Source: Paraphysomonas bandaiensis (lineage: Eukaryota; Chrysophyceae). From it: DNA of 61,647 nucleotides. The stretch lies in contig CBFFRP010000669.1 of NCBI GenBank assembly GCA_965644295.1, positions 1 to 61,647 on the forward strand, given 5' to 3'. Under the pieces are notes generated by a model that was given only the letters and a program-made list of their open reading frames with translations, did no database searches and was not told the DNA's origin. Positions 1-13,400 of the stretch are shown here, in pieces (positions within the stretch are counted from its first letter, which is position 1; the number at the start of each line of letters is the position of its first letter). The position numbers and the translations under genes were made by a program.

Positions 1-3000
1 TTTGAATTACTTAAAAAACACTACTTTTTACCCGCTAAGCTACAGGTTGACTTAGCTACACAAGAAAAACACTACTTAAAACAATTACATTAAAAGCAAA
101 CAACACCACAAACTTTTTAATCTTTCTAAAAGCTAAAATTATAAAACAATTTATACACCTGCGTAATTATGACTATTCCCATCAAAAAAATTAAAGTACA
201 AAACATATGACACACACACCAATAGCATACTATAGTTGTTCCATAAAACAAAATTCAAAATCACCCAATATTGCTACTTTTCAAAAAATGGAAAAATAAA
301 ATAATTTTTGTTTCAACGAAATAATTTTGACAAAACCGAAATTATCCAATATTGCTATTCTTCAAAAAATGCAAAAAGAAAATAACTTTTGTTTCAGCAA
401 AGCATTTTGAAAAAACCGAAATTTACTTTTCAACAAAAGATCTACGAAAGCTAGTTAGCAATTAACTACGGAATAAAAACTAGCGTTAACAACACGAAGG
501 TTGCAGGATAAAATGTCTTAGTCGATCAAACTAGTACAAAACCGACCGACCAAACTTTTTATTGTATTCCACAAGAATTTATTGGTAACATTATTCATTA
601 TTATTATAATTGAAATGTACATTATCACACATTAGAAATTATCTAGTATTTACTTTTTGAATTACTTTAAAAACACTGCTTTTTACCCGCTAAGCTACAG
701 GTTGACTTGGCTACACAAGAAAAACACTACTTAAAACAACTACATTAAAAGCAAACAACACCACAAACTTTTTAATCTTTCTAAAAGCTAAAATTATAAA
801 ACAATTTATACATTTGCGTAATTATGAATGACTATTCTCATCAAAAAAATTAAAGTACAAAACTTATGACACACACACCAATAGCATACTATAGCTGTTC
901 CATAAAACAAAATCAAAATTCAAAATCACCCAATATTGCTGCTTTTCAAAAAATGCAAAAAGAAAATAATTTTGACAAAACCGAAATTATCCAATATTTC
1001 GATTTTTCAAAAAATGGAAAAAGAAAATAACTTTTGTTTCAGCAAAGCATTTTGAAAAAACCGAAATTTACTTTTCAACAAAAGACCTACGAAAGCTAGT
1101 TAGCAATTAACTTACAGAATAAAAACTAGCGTTAACAACACGAAGGTTGCAGGATAAAATATCTTAATCGATCAAACTAGTACAAAACCGACCGGCCAAA
1201 CTTTTTATTGTATTCCACAAGAATTTATTGGTAACATTATTATTGTAATTGAAATGTACATTAACACACATTAGAAATTATCTAGTATTTACTTTTTGAA
1301 TTACTTTAAAAACACTGCTTTTTACCCGCTAAGCTACAGGTTGACTTGGCTACACAAGAAAAACACTACTTAAAACAACTACATTAAAAGCAAACAACAC
1401 CACAAACTTTTTAATCTTTCTAAAAGCTAAAATTATAAAACAATTTATACATTTGCGTAATTATGACTATTCTCCCATCAAAAAAATTAAAGTACAAAAC
1501 TTATGACACACGCCAATAGCATACTATAGCTGTTCCATAAAACAAAATCAAAATTCAAAATCACCCAATATTGCTGCTTTTCAAAAAATGGAAAAAGAAA
1601 ATAATTTTGACAAAACCGAAATTATCCAATATTGCTATTTTTCAAAAAATGCAAAAAGAAAATAACTTTTGTTTCCGCAAAGCATTTTGAAAAAACCGAA
1701 ATTTACTTTTCAACAAAAGATCTACGAAAGCTAGTTAGCAATTAACTACAGAATGAAAACTAGCGTTAACAACACGAAGGTTGCAGGATAAAATATCTTA
1801 ATCAATCAAACTAGTACAAAACCGACCGGCCAAACTTTTTATTGTATTCCACAAAAATTTATTGGTAACATTATTATTATAATTGAAATGTACATTAACA
1901 CACATTAGAAATTATCTAGTATTTACTTTTTGAATTACTTAAAAAACACTACTTTTTACCCGCTAAGCTACAGGTTGACTTAGCTACACAAGAAAAACAC
2001 TACTTAAAACAATTACATTAAAAGCAAACAACACCACAAACTTTTTAATCTTTCTAAAACCTAAAAGCTAAAATTATAAAACAATTTATACATTTGCGTA
2101 ATTATGACTATTCTCATCAAAAAATTAAGTACAAAACTTATAACAACACACCAATAGCATACTATAGCTGTTCCATAAAACAAAATTCAAAATCACCCAA
2201 TATTGCTACTTTTCAAAAAATGCAAAAAGAAAATAACTTTTGTTTCAGCAAAGCATTTTGAAAAAACCGAAATTTACTTTTCAACAAAAGATCTACGAAA
2301 GCTAGTTAGCAATTAACTACGGAATAAAAACTAGCGTTAACAACACGAAGGTTGCAGGATAAAATATCTTAATCAATCAAACTAGTACAAAACCGACCGG
2401 CCAAAATTTTTATTGTATTCCACAAGAATTTATTGGTATCATTATTCATTATTATTATAATTGAAATATACATTATCACACATTAAAACATTAGAAATTA
2501 TCTAGTATTTACTTTTTGAATTACTTTAAAAAACACTACTTTTTACCAACTAAGCTACAGGTTGACTTGGCTACACAAGAAAAACACTACTTAAAACAAC
2601 TATATTTAAAAGCAAGCAACACCACAAACTTTTTAATCTTTCTAAAATCTAAAAGCTAAAATTATAATAAAATTATACATTTGCCATTTGCGCAATTATC
2701 TATTCTCATCAAAAAATTAAGTACAAAACTTATAACAACACACCAATAGCATACTATAGCTGTTCCATAAAACAAAATTCAAAATCACCCAATATTGCTA
2801 CTTTTCAAAAAATAGAAAAAGAAAATAATTTTTGTTTCAACGAAATAATTTTGACAAAACCGAAATTATCCAATATTTCGATTTTTCAAAAAATGGAAAA
2901 AGAAAATAACTTTTGTTTCAACGAAACATTTTGACAAAACCAAAATTATCCAATATTGCGATTTTTCAAAAAATGCAAAAAGAAAATAACTTTTGTTTCA

Positions 3001-4740
3001 GCAAAGCATTTTGAAAAAGCCGAAATTTACTTTTCAACAAAAGATCTACGAAAGCTAGTTAGCAATTAACTACGGAATAAAAACTAGCGTTAACAACACG
3101 AAGGTTGCAGGATAAAATATCTTAATCAATCAAACTAGTACAAAACCGACCGGCCAAAATTTTTATTGTATTCCACAAAAATTTATTGGTAACATTATTA
3201 TTATAATTGAAATATACATTAACACACATTAGAAATTATCTAGTATTTACTTTTTGAATTACTTTAAAAAACACTACTTTTTACCCACTAAGCTACAGGT
3301 TGACTTGGCTAAACAAGAAAAACACTACTTAAAACAACTATATTAAAAGCAAGCAACACCACAAACTTTTTAATCTTTCTAAAACCTAAAAGCTAAAATT
3401 ATAAAAAAATTTATACATTTGCCATTTGCGCAATTATCTATTCTCATCAAAATTTAAAGTACAAAACTTATTGCACACACACCAGTAACCAATAATATAT
3501 TATAGCTTTCCATAAAACAAATTCAAAATCACCCCATATTGCTACTTTTCAAAAAATACAAAAAGAAAATAATTTTTGTTTCAACGAAATAATTTTGACA
3601 AAACCGAAATTATCCAATATTTCGATTTTTCAAAAAATGGAAAAAGAAAATAACTTTTGTTTCAACGAAACATTTTGACAAAACCAAAATTATCCAATAT
3701 TGCGATTTTTCAAAAAATGCAAAAAGAAAATAACTTTTGTTTCAGCAAAGCATTTTGAAAAAACCGAAATTTACTTTTCAACAAAAGATCTACGAAAGCT
3801 AGTTAGCAATTAACTACGGAATAAAAACTAGCGTTAACAACACGAAGGTTGCAGGATAAAATATCTTAATCAATCAAACTAGTACAAAACCGACCGGCCA
3901 AAATTTTTATTGTATTCCACAAAAATTTATTGGTAACATTATTATTATAATTGAAATATACATTAACACACATTAGAAATTATCTAGTATTTACTTTTTG
4001 AATTACTTTAAAAAACACTACTTTTTACCCACTAAGCTACAGGTTGACTTGGCTAAACAAGAAAAACACTACTTAAAACAACTATATTAAAAGCAAGCAA
4101 CACCACAAACTTTTTAATCTTTCTAAAACCTAAAAGCTAAAATTATAAAAAAATTTATACATTTGCCATTTGCGCAATTATCTATTCTCATCAAAATTTA
4201 AAGTACAAAACTTATTGCACACACACCAGTAACCAATAATATATTATAGCTTTCCATAAAACAAATTCAAAATCACCCCATATTGCTACTTTTCAAAAAA
4301 TACAAAAAGAAAATAATTTTTGTTTCAACGAAATAATTTTGACAAAACCGAAATTATCCAATATTTCGATTTTTCAAAAAATGGAAAAAGAAAATAACTT
4401 TTGTTTCAACGAAACATTTTGACAAAACCAAAATTATCCAATATTGCGATTTTTCAAAAAATGCAAAAAGAAAATAACTTTTGTTTCAACAAAACCAAAA
4501 TTACCCAATATACTGCTTTTCGACAAAAGACCTACTAAAGCCAATTATCAATTAACTGCAGAATAAAAACTAGTATTAACAACAACAAAATTACAGGATA
4601 AAATACCTTAACCCAACTTTAATGTATTACTTTCATAAGAAGAAACTCTTAATGATAGTATGGTATAATTAAAATATATGCTAAAAATGCTTGACCCTCT
4701 CTAGTATTTGTTTTTCAAAATACTGAAATATTGACCAAAC
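1..4740. repeat. Tandem array A, seven units of about 0.59-0.74 kb
   Basis: The marker TTTGAATTACTT recurs at about 1, 656, 1295, 1929, 2515, 3253 and 3997, giving periods of 655, 639, 634, 586, 738 and 744. Length differences come mainly from the number of internal 70-80-bp sub-repeats (ATTATCCAATATT...CAAAAAATGCAAAAAG type). The 3253 and 3997 units look almost identical. The last unit (about 4500-4740) is clearly decayed. That pattern is expected for an array homogenised in its centre. No gene is seen here. Confidence 0.93.
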
Positions 4741-5030
4741 TACTGCTTAGGTTAGGAGTAAAATTAACTTATAACCTTATTTTTATTTAACTAACTGTAA
4801 CTGCAAAAACATAAAATGCATCATGACCCTTGGAGCTAACTCATAAAACAGATCTAGAATTTAATTTTTATACATAGAATTACCTAAACCTAGGCACTTT
4901 GTATACTCTCGCGTTAAAAATAGAGAGTGTAAATAGAAAAACAAAAACTACATACTAAATATCTACAGAATTAAAAATTTTTAAAAAAAAATTAATTTTC
5001 AATTGCCAATTGAAAAAATCTAAATTAAAA
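4741..5030. other. Unique spacer between oppositely oriented repeat arrays
   Basis: About 290 bp of non-repeated sequence separates array A from array B, whose sub-repeats run in the opposite direction. It contains a small hairpin (ACTCTC at 4905 pairing with GAGAGT at 4923). Base skew of the plus strand changes from A-rich to T-rich here. No gene is seen. It could be a pivot or initiation site, but that is inference. Confidence 0.5.
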
Positions 5031-5039
5031 AGAAGTGTT

Positions 5040-5850
5040 GCTTTGAAACAAAAGTTATTTTCTTTTTGCATTTTTTGAAAAATCGCAATACTGGATAATT
5101 TCGTTGAAACAAAAATTATTTTCTTTTTGTATTTTTTAAAAAATAGCAATATTGGATAATTTCGGTTTTGTCAAAATTATTTCGTTGAAACAAAAATTAT
5201 TTTCTTTTTGTATTTTTTGAAAAGCAGCAATATTGGATAATTTCGGTTTTGTTGAAACAAAAGTTATTTTCTTTTTGCATTTTTTGAAAAATCGCAATAT
5301 TGGATAATTTCGGTTTTGTCAAAATTATTTCGTTGAAACAAAAATTATTTTCTTTTTGTATTTTTTGAAAAATAGCAATATTGGATAATTTCGGTTTTGT
5401 CAAAATTATTTCGTTGAAACAAAAATTATTTTCTTTTTGTATTTTTTGAAAAATAGCAATATTGGATAATTTCGGTTTTGTCAAAATGTTTCGTTGAAAC
5501 AAAAGTTATTTTCTTTTTGCATTTTTTGAAAAATTGCAATATTGGATAATTTCGGTTTTGTCAAAATTATTTCGTTGAAACAAAAATTATTTTCTTTTTG
5601 TATTTTTTGAAAAATAGCAATATTGGATAATTTCGGTTTTGTCAAAATGTTTCGTTGAAACAAAAGTTATTTTCTTTTTGCATTTTTTGAAAAATTGCAA
5701 TATTGGATAATTTCGGTTTTGTCAAAATGTTTCGTTGAAACAAAAATTATTTTCTTTTTGCATTTTTTGAAAAATCGCAATATTGGATAATTTCAGTTTT
5801 GTCAAAATATTTTGTTGAAACAAAAATTATTTTCTTTTTTGAGTTTTTGA
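5040..5850. repeat. Tandem array B, about ten 81-bp units, inverted relative to array A
   Basis: TTGGATAATTTCGG recurs at about 5152, 5233, 5301, 5381, 5462, 5542, 5622, 5703 and 5783, a period near 81 with one shortened unit. The unit is the reverse complement of the sub-repeat inside array A. Arrays A and B could therefore pair as long inverted repeats. Short open frames across it are repeat artefacts. Confidence 0.93.
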
Positions 5851-5879
5851 AATTTGAAGTTTTTCATTTTTTGAAAATT

Positions 5880-6350
5880 TGTTGTATGATCGTAGGCTCG
5901 CGTTTTTAATAAATAGTCCCCCCTACCGGGCGTCATCCCCCCTACAACCCCCCTTGTGGCATCAAATTAATCATAAAAAGTAATATTATTCACTTCTCCC
6001 CTTCTTTCCTCCTTGTATATATATATATATATATATATTCGTCGCCATGCTCGAATATATAGGGTTATTATGGTTCCAGTGATAAGTTAAGGCAACTGAT
6101 CCTCGCGAAACGTACTCGGCTCACTTGCAGAGTAAAGTGCAGCACCCTGTACTGCCAAATGCGAAGCTGTCTAGAAGAAAAAAAAAGTAGAAAAGTAAAT
6201 AGACGATATCCTGTATAATAAAAGTAAAGTATAATATCGTACCCTTCCCATCGCGGCTGGGGGTGGGAAGGATCTAGTAATAGATCCAGCCTGTAGGGGG
6301 AGGCTGGATCTATATATATTAAGAACAAAAAAAAGCCTAGGAATTTTCGC
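5880..6350. other. GC-richer island with strong hairpins and a TA microsatellite
   Basis: Composition is visibly unlike everything around it: C runs, CCGGGCG and TCGCGAAACG, in a genome that is otherwise mostly A and T. It contains (TA)n near 6017-6039 and a hairpin of CCTTCCCA (6243) with TGGGAAGG (6264). It also has a perfect 13-bp stem, ATAGATCCAGCCT (6280-6292) with AGGCTGGATCTAT (6301-6313), around an 8-nt loop. I recognise no gene. It could be a control region, an insertion of foreign DNA, or an assembly chimera. Confidence 0.6.
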
Positions 6351-6640
6351 GTGACTTTTTTTTCGATTTTTGGCCATTTTTTTGCATTTTTTTGCGATTT
6401 TTTGCATTTTTTTTCAAAAATTTGCGATTTTTTGCATTTTTTTGCGATTTTTTGCATTTTTTTTCAAAAATTTGCGGTTTTTTGCATTTTTTGGCGATTT
6501 TTTGCATTTTTTTTCAAAAATTTGCGGTTTTTTGCATTTTTTGCATTTTTTTTTCAAGAATTTGTGAATTTTTTTAAATTTTTTGTTTTTTTTGTAATTT
6601 TTTCGATTTTTTGTAAATTTTTGTGGTTTTATATTTTTTC
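6351..6640. repeat. T-rich short-period repeat
   Basis: TTTGCATTTTTTTT and TTTGCGATTTT motifs alternate with TTTCAAAAATTTGCG, with a basic period near 30 and a compound period near 60. Several open frames on both strands arise from this low complexity and are not treated as genes. Confidence 0.85.
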
Positions 6641-6830
6641 TATTTTGCATTTTGCATGTTTTTAAAATACATTTATAATTTATTTAAATGTATAATATAA
6701 TAAAGTGCTATAATTTTTTTATTTTAATTAATACTAGTGTTAAAGTAGTTTTAATCTAAGTGTTATACAAGTAAGGTTCATTTAATGTAATTTTATTTTG
6801 TTCGGTTCTTGGTGTGTGTCATTAAGATAT

Positions 6831-7150
6831 ATTATATATTTATATATTTATATATTTATATATTTATATATTTATATATTTATATATTTATATATTTATA
6901 TATTTATATATTTATATATTTATATATTTATATATTTATATATTTATATATTTATATATTTATATATTTATATATTTATATATTTATATATTTATATATT
7001 TATATATTTATATATTTATATATTTATATATTTATATATTTATATATTTATATATTTATATATTTATATATTTATATATTTATATATTTATATATTTATA
7101 TATTTATATATTTATATATTTATATATTTATATATTTATATATTTATATT
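6831..7150. repeat. Octanucleotide microsatellite (TATATTTA)n, about 39 copies
   Basis: An almost perfect 8-nt period runs for about 320 bp. The 120-residue open frames of I, Y, F and L across it are artefacts of the repeat. Confidence 0.97.
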
Positions 7151-10100
7151 AAAGAAGATAATTGCCGGTTAATTTAATTAGTTTATAAAGAATGTGGTAT
7201 ATAATATAATAAATGTCTATGAGTATAGAATATAGAGAATATAGAATATTTCATTTTAATTTGTTTTGAAGTTATAAAAAGTAAATTTAAGTACTTATAA
7301 GGTCCTTGTTTATTGTGTATTTTTAGTACATTTTTTTTTAAGTATAAAAAAGTTAACTGGTTAGTGCTATATAATATTATATTTTTTGTTAATTTTCTAG
7401 GTTTTGGTATATAAAATAATAGTGTTTTGTGTTATTTTTATAATTAAGTATTATATCGCATAATATTTTTGCAATTTTATTCTATTAATTTTATGTAAGG
7501 TTGGTTTTTATTTTTTCTATATTATTTGTGCTGTTTATGTGTGTTTATTTTTTAAAAGCTTAAAAGTTTTTAGTTTTAATCCTTTGTTTTAAGAGTAAAT
7601 TTAAATATTTACAGGAGGCCCCCTGTAATTTTTTGTAAAAAAGAAGTATTTTATGGTATATTTTAAATAACGGTTAAAAAAATTTAAGAAGGAATTTTTT
7701 TGCTTTTTTTACAAAAAAAGAGTACGTGTTTTTATAGTTTATTTTAATTTATTGCGCTTTTTAAGAGTAAACCTAAATATTTATAGGGAGGTCCCTGTAA
7801 ATTTTGTATAAAAAAGGCATTTTTGATTGTATTTTTAATAAAAGTTAATTAAAAAAAAAGTAAGATTTTTTTGGTTATTTTTTCCTAAAAATGTTATTTT
7901 ATTTTTTTTTATAATTTTTATATAAAAAATTTAAATAATATACTTTTTATATTTTTTGTTAAAAATTTTATTTTGTTAGGTTCTTGGTAGGTGTTATTAA
8001 GATATATTAAAGCAAAAAAGATAATTGCTGGTTAATTAAATTAGTTTATAAAGAATGTGGTGAATATAGAATATTTCATTTTAATTTGTTTTGAAGTTAT
8101 TAAAAGTAAATTCAAGTACTTATAAGGGCCTTGTTTATTGTGTATTTGTAGTAAAAAATTTTTTTAAATAAAGAGTTTTTTTATTATTTTTCTAAGTATA
8201 AAAAAGTTAACTAGTTAGTGTTAGTGCTATATAATATTATATTTTTGTTAATTTTCTAGGTTTTGGTATATAAAAGAATAGTGTTTTGTGTTATTTTTAT
8301 AAATAAGTATTATATTACATAATATTTTTGCAATTTTATTCTATTAATTTTATTCTATTAATTTTATGTAAGGTTGGTTTTTATTTTTTCTATATTATTT
8401 GTGCTGTTTATGTGTGTTTATTTTTTAAAAGCTTAAAAGTTTTTAATTTTAATCCCTTGTTTTAAGAGTAAATTTAAATATTTACAGGAGGCCCCCTATA
8501 AAATTTTTAAAAAAGAGGACATTTTTGGTTGTATTTTTAATAAAAATTAAAAAAAAAAATTTTTAAAGTTTTTTTATTTTTTTTTTTGAAAAAAGGTATA
8601 TATTTTTTATATTTGTTTTGCTTTATTACATTTTAAGAATAAATTTAAATATTTGCAAGTCCCCCCCTGTAAAATTTATAAAAAAAGACGTTTTTGGTTA
8701 TATTTTTAATAAAAAAAATTTTTAAAAAAAGAAGGGTTTTTAGGTTGTTTTTTCCTAAAATTGTTTTTTATTTTTTTTAAAAAAAACTAGGGGGTTGTAT
8801 ATTTTTAAATAATTTTGTACATATGTATGTATGTATGTATGTATTTTTTATATATTTTTGTTTAATTTTTTATATTTTATGTTAATTTTTTTACTTGTTG
8901 TGTTATTTTTATAATTAAGTATTATATTGCATAATATTTTTGCAATTTTATTTTATTCTATTTTTTTATTTTTTATCATTTTGTAAGTTTGGTTTTTATT
9001 TTTTCTATATTATTTGTGCTATTTGGTGTTTATTTTTTTAAAGTTTAAATGCTTTTAATTTTAACCCCTTGTTTTAAGAGTAAATGTAAATATTTGTAGG
9101 CCCTCCCCTGTAAATTTTTGTAAAAAAGAGGTGTTTTAAGGTATATTTTTAATAAAACTTAAAAGATTTTTATTAAAGTTTTTTTTAAAGTTTTTTTTGA
9201 AAAAACGGTATATATTTTTTATATTTATTTTGCTTTATTATATTTTAAGAATAAATTTAAATATTTGCAGGGGGCCCCCCTGTAAAATTTATAAAAAAGG
9301 GATGTTTTTGGTTGTATTTTTAATAAAAACCAATTAAAAAAAGTAGAAGATTTTTTAGGTTATTTTTTCCTAAAATTGTTATTTTATTTTAAAAAAAAGC
9401 TGGGGGTTATATATTTTTAAATAATTTTGTACATATGTATTTATTTTTTCTATATTTTTGTTTAATTTTTTAATCGTTGTGTTATTTTTATAATTAAGTA
9501 TTATATCGCATAATATTTTTACAATTTTATTTTATTCTATTTTTCTATTTTTTATCATTTTGTAAGTTTGGTTTTTATTTTTTCTATATTATTTGTGCTA
9601 TTTACAGGTGTTTATTTTTTAAAAGCTTTTAATTTCAATCCCTTATTTTAAGGGTAAATTTAAATATTTGTAGGCCCCCTCTGTAAAATTTATAAAAAGG
9701 GGTGTGTTTGGTTGTATTTTTAATAAAAACCAATTAAAAAAAAGAAGATTTTTTAGGTTGGTTTTTCCTAAAAATATTATTTTATTTTTTTTATAATTTT
9801 TATATAAAAAATTTAAGTGATATACTTTTTATATTTTTTGTTAAAATTTTTATTTTGTGCATATTTATTTTATAAATTAGGGTGTTTTAGTTTTTTATCT
9901 TTTAGAAATATGAAAACCTGAAATATTTTATTTTAATTTATTATATTTTAAGAGTAAAATTAAATATTTGTAGGGGGCTCTCTGTAATTTTTTGGGAAAA
10001 GGAGGTATTTTATGGTGTATTTTTAATAAAATTAAAAAATTTTTTTTTTTAAGTTTTTTTTTATTTTTTTTTAAAAAAAAAGTATATATTTTTTATATTT

Positions 10101-10310
10101 GTTTTGTTTTATTATATTTTAAGAGTAAATTTAAATATTTATAGGAGGCTCCCTATAAAAAATTTAAAAAAGAGGGCATTTTTGGTTGTATTATTAATAA
10201 ATTTTAATTCTTTAACAAATTATATTTAAAAATTTTTTTTTGTATATGTTTGTTATATTTTGTGTGCTTATATAATATAAATTTTTTATCTGTCGTTAAA
10301 AATTTTAATA
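7151..10310. repeat. Diverged direct duplications with small GC palindromes, no genes
   Basis: This stretch is built from degenerate copies of a few modules. One begins GATAATTGCYGGTTAAT and recurs at about 7158 and 8018. Another reads TTTTAAGAGTAAATTTAAATATTT followed by a GC-rich palindrome such as ACAGGAGGCCCCCTGT, near 7612, 7785, 8485, 8655, 9096, 9268, 9668, 9970 and 10140. A short ATGT microsatellite lies near 8822-8843. No coding signal is seen. Confidence 0.75.
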
Positions 10311-10316
10311 AATTTT

Positions 10317-10452
10317 GTTAAATTTTTAATAATTTTTGTTAAATTTTTAATAATTTTTGTTAAATTTTTAATAATTTTTGTTAAATTTTTAATAATTTTT
10401 GTTAAATTTTTAATAATTTTTGTTAAATTTTTAATAATTTTTGTTAAATTTT
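10317..10452. repeat. 21-bp tandem repeat, six to seven copies
   Basis: GTTAAATTTTTAATAATTTTT starts at 10317, 10338, 10359, 10380, 10401, 10422 and 10443. The copies are near perfect, and the last one diverges into the flank. Confidence 0.95.
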
Positions 10453-13400
10453 TCATTTTTTATGTTAAAAATGTTTAAAAAAGCGTAAAAAATGTATTTT
10501 TTTTAAGTTTTTTACACATATTTTTTACTTGTATTAAAAATTTTATCTTTATTGTATTTTTTAATAAAAATTTAACGTATTTTGTATATTTTTTATTATT
10601 TTGTGCTGTTTTTTGGGTATAAATTGAATATTTTTATTTTCTTTTTTTGCATATATTTTTTAAATTTTATTAAAAATTTCGTAAAAAATGTAAAAAACTT
10701 ATTTTTTTTAAGTTTTTTACATATATTTTTTCCATATTTTTTATATTTTTCGTTTTTTTGTGTGAAAAATTTTATAAAAAAATTGAAAATTGTATTTTTT
10801 TTAAAATTATTTTTTATAAAATTCAATTATTTTATTAAAAATTGTATTTTTTATAATTTTTTGCACATTTTTATTTTCTTTTTTTGCATATATTTTCTAA
10901 ATTTTGTTAAAAATTTTGTAAAAAATGTAAAAAATTTATTTATTTTAAAAATTTTGCATATATTTTTTCCATATTTTTTATATTTTTCGTTTTTTTGTGT
11001 GAAAAATTTCATAAAAAAATTGAAAATTGTATTTTTTTTAAAATTATTTTTTATAAAATTCAATTATTTTATTAAAAATTGTATTTTTTATAATTTTTTG
11101 CACATTTTTATTTTCTTTTTTTGCATATATTTTCTAAATTTTGTTAAAAATTTTGTAAAAAATGTAAAAAATTTATTTATTTTAAAAATTTTGCATATAT
11201 TTTTTCCATATTTTTTATATTTTTCGTTTTTTTGTGTGAAAAATTTCATAAAAAAATTGAAAATTGTATTTTTTTTAAAATTATTTTTTATAAAATTCAA
11301 TTATTTTATTAAAAATTGTATTTTTTATAATTTTTTGCACATTTTTCTTTTCTTTTTTTGCATATATTTTCTAAATTTTGTTAAAAATTTTGTAAAAAAT
11401 GTAAAAAATTTATTTATTTTAAAATTTTTGCATATATTTTTTCCATATTTTTTATATTTTTCGTTTTTTTGTGTGAAAAATTTCATAAAAAAATTGAAAA
11501 TTGTATTTTTTTTAAAATTATTTTTTATAAAATTCAATTATTTTATTAAAAATTGTATTTTTTATAATTTTTTGCACATTTTTCTTTTCTTTTTTTGCAT
11601 ATATTTTCTAAATTTTGTTAAAAATTTTGTAAAAAATGTAAAAAATTTATTTATTTTAAAAATTTTGCATATATTTTTTCCATATTTTTTATATTTTTCG
11701 TTTTTTTGTGTGAAAAATTTCATAAAAAAATTGAAAATTGTATTTTTTTTAAAATTATTTTTTATAAAATTCAATTATTTTATTAAAAATTGTATTTTTT
11801 ATAATTTTTTGCACATTTTTCTTTTCTTTTTTTGCATATATTTTCTAAATTTTGTTAAAAATCTTGTAAAAAATGTAAAAAATTTATTTATTTTAAAAAT
11901 TTTGCATATATTTTTTCCATATTTTTTATATTTTTCGTTTTTTTGTGTGAAAAATTTCATAAAAAAATTGAAAATTGTATTTTTTTTAAAATTATTTTTT
12001 ATAAAATTCAATTATTTTATTAAAAATTGTATTTTTTATAATTTTTTGCACATTTTTCTTTTCTTTTTTTGCATATATTTTCTAAATTTTGTTAAAAATT
12101 TTGTAAAAAATGTAAAAAATTTATTTATTTTAAAAATTTTGCATATATTTTTTTCATATTTTTTATATTTTTCGTTTTTTTGTGTGAAAAATTTATTTAT
12201 TTTAAATTTTTTGCATGTATTTTTTCCATGTTTTTTATATTTTTTATTTTTTTGTGTGAAAAAATTCATAAAAAAATTGAAAATTGTATTTTTTTAAAAA
12301 TTATTTTTTATAAATTTCAATTATTTTATTAAAAAATGTATTTTTTATAATTTTTTGCACATTTTTATTTTCTTTTTTTGCATATATTTTTTAAATTTTG
12401 TTAAAAATTTCGTAAAAAATGTAAAAAATTTATTTATTTTAAAAAATTTGCATATATTTTTTCCATATTTTTTATATTTTTCGTTTTTTTGTGTGAAAAA
12501 TTTCATAAAAAAATTGAAAATTGTATTTTTTTTAAAATTATTTTTTATAAAATTCAATTATTTTATTAAAAATTGTATTTTTTATAATTTTTTGCACATT
12601 TTTATTTTCTTTTTTTGCATATATTTTCTAAATTTTGTTAAAAATTTTGTAAAAAATGTAAAAAATTTATTTATTTTAAAAATTTTGCATATATTTTTTC
12701 CATATTTTTTATATTTTTCGTTTTTTTGTGTGAAAAATTTATTTATTTTAAATTTTTTGCATGTATTTTTTCCATGTTTTTTATATTTTTTATTTTTTTG
12801 TGTGAAAAAATTCATAAAAAAATTGAAAATTGTATTTTTTTTAAAATTGTTTTTTATAAATTTCAATTATTTTATTAAAAAATGTATTTTTTATAATTTT
12901 TTGCACATTTTTATTTTCTTTTTTTGCATATATTTTTTAAATTTTGTTAAAAATTTCGTAAAAAATGTAAAAAACTTATTTATTTTAAATTTTTTACATA
13001 TATTTTTTCCATATTTTTTATATTTTTCGTTTTTTTGTGTGAAAAATTTATTTATTTTAAATTTTTTGCATGTATTTTTTCCATGTTTTTTATATTTTTT
13101 ATTTTTTTGTGTGAAAAATTTCATAAAAAAATTGAAAATTGTATTTTTTTTAAAATTATTTTTTATAAATTTCAATTATTTTATTAAAAAATGTATTTTT
13201 TATAATTTTTTGCACATTTTTATTTTCTTTTTTTGCATATATTTTTTAAATTTTGTTAAAAATTTCGTAAAAAATGTAAAAAATTTATTTATTTTAAAAA
13301 ATTTGCATATATTTTTTCCATATTTTTTATATTTTTAGTTTTTTTGTGTTAAAAATTTCATAAAAAATGTAAAAAGTTTATTTATTTTAAAATTTGGGCA

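Noticed and set aside
4955-5663. Short minus-strand frames of 60-101 residues
   Set aside because: They are translations of the 81-bp repeat (KPKLSNIAIFQK repeated).
1-5850. Possible CRISPR-like array
   Set aside because: Units are directly adjacent, homogenised repeats without unique spacers or cas genes, in an organellar genome.
6068-6457. 129-residue minus-strand frame over the GC island
   Set aside because: It runs from a low-complexity poly-lysine repeat into the island with no recognisable domain and has no conserved composition.
6798-7177. Two 120-residue I/Y/F/L frames
   Set aside because: They are translations of the 8-nt microsatellite.
10582-12297. 571-residue open frame, and similar long frames to 21.5 kb
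   Set aside because: It consists of exact tandem copies of a 79-residue low-complexity unit and resembles no known protein. The simplest explanation is an AT-only repeat of length divisible by three.
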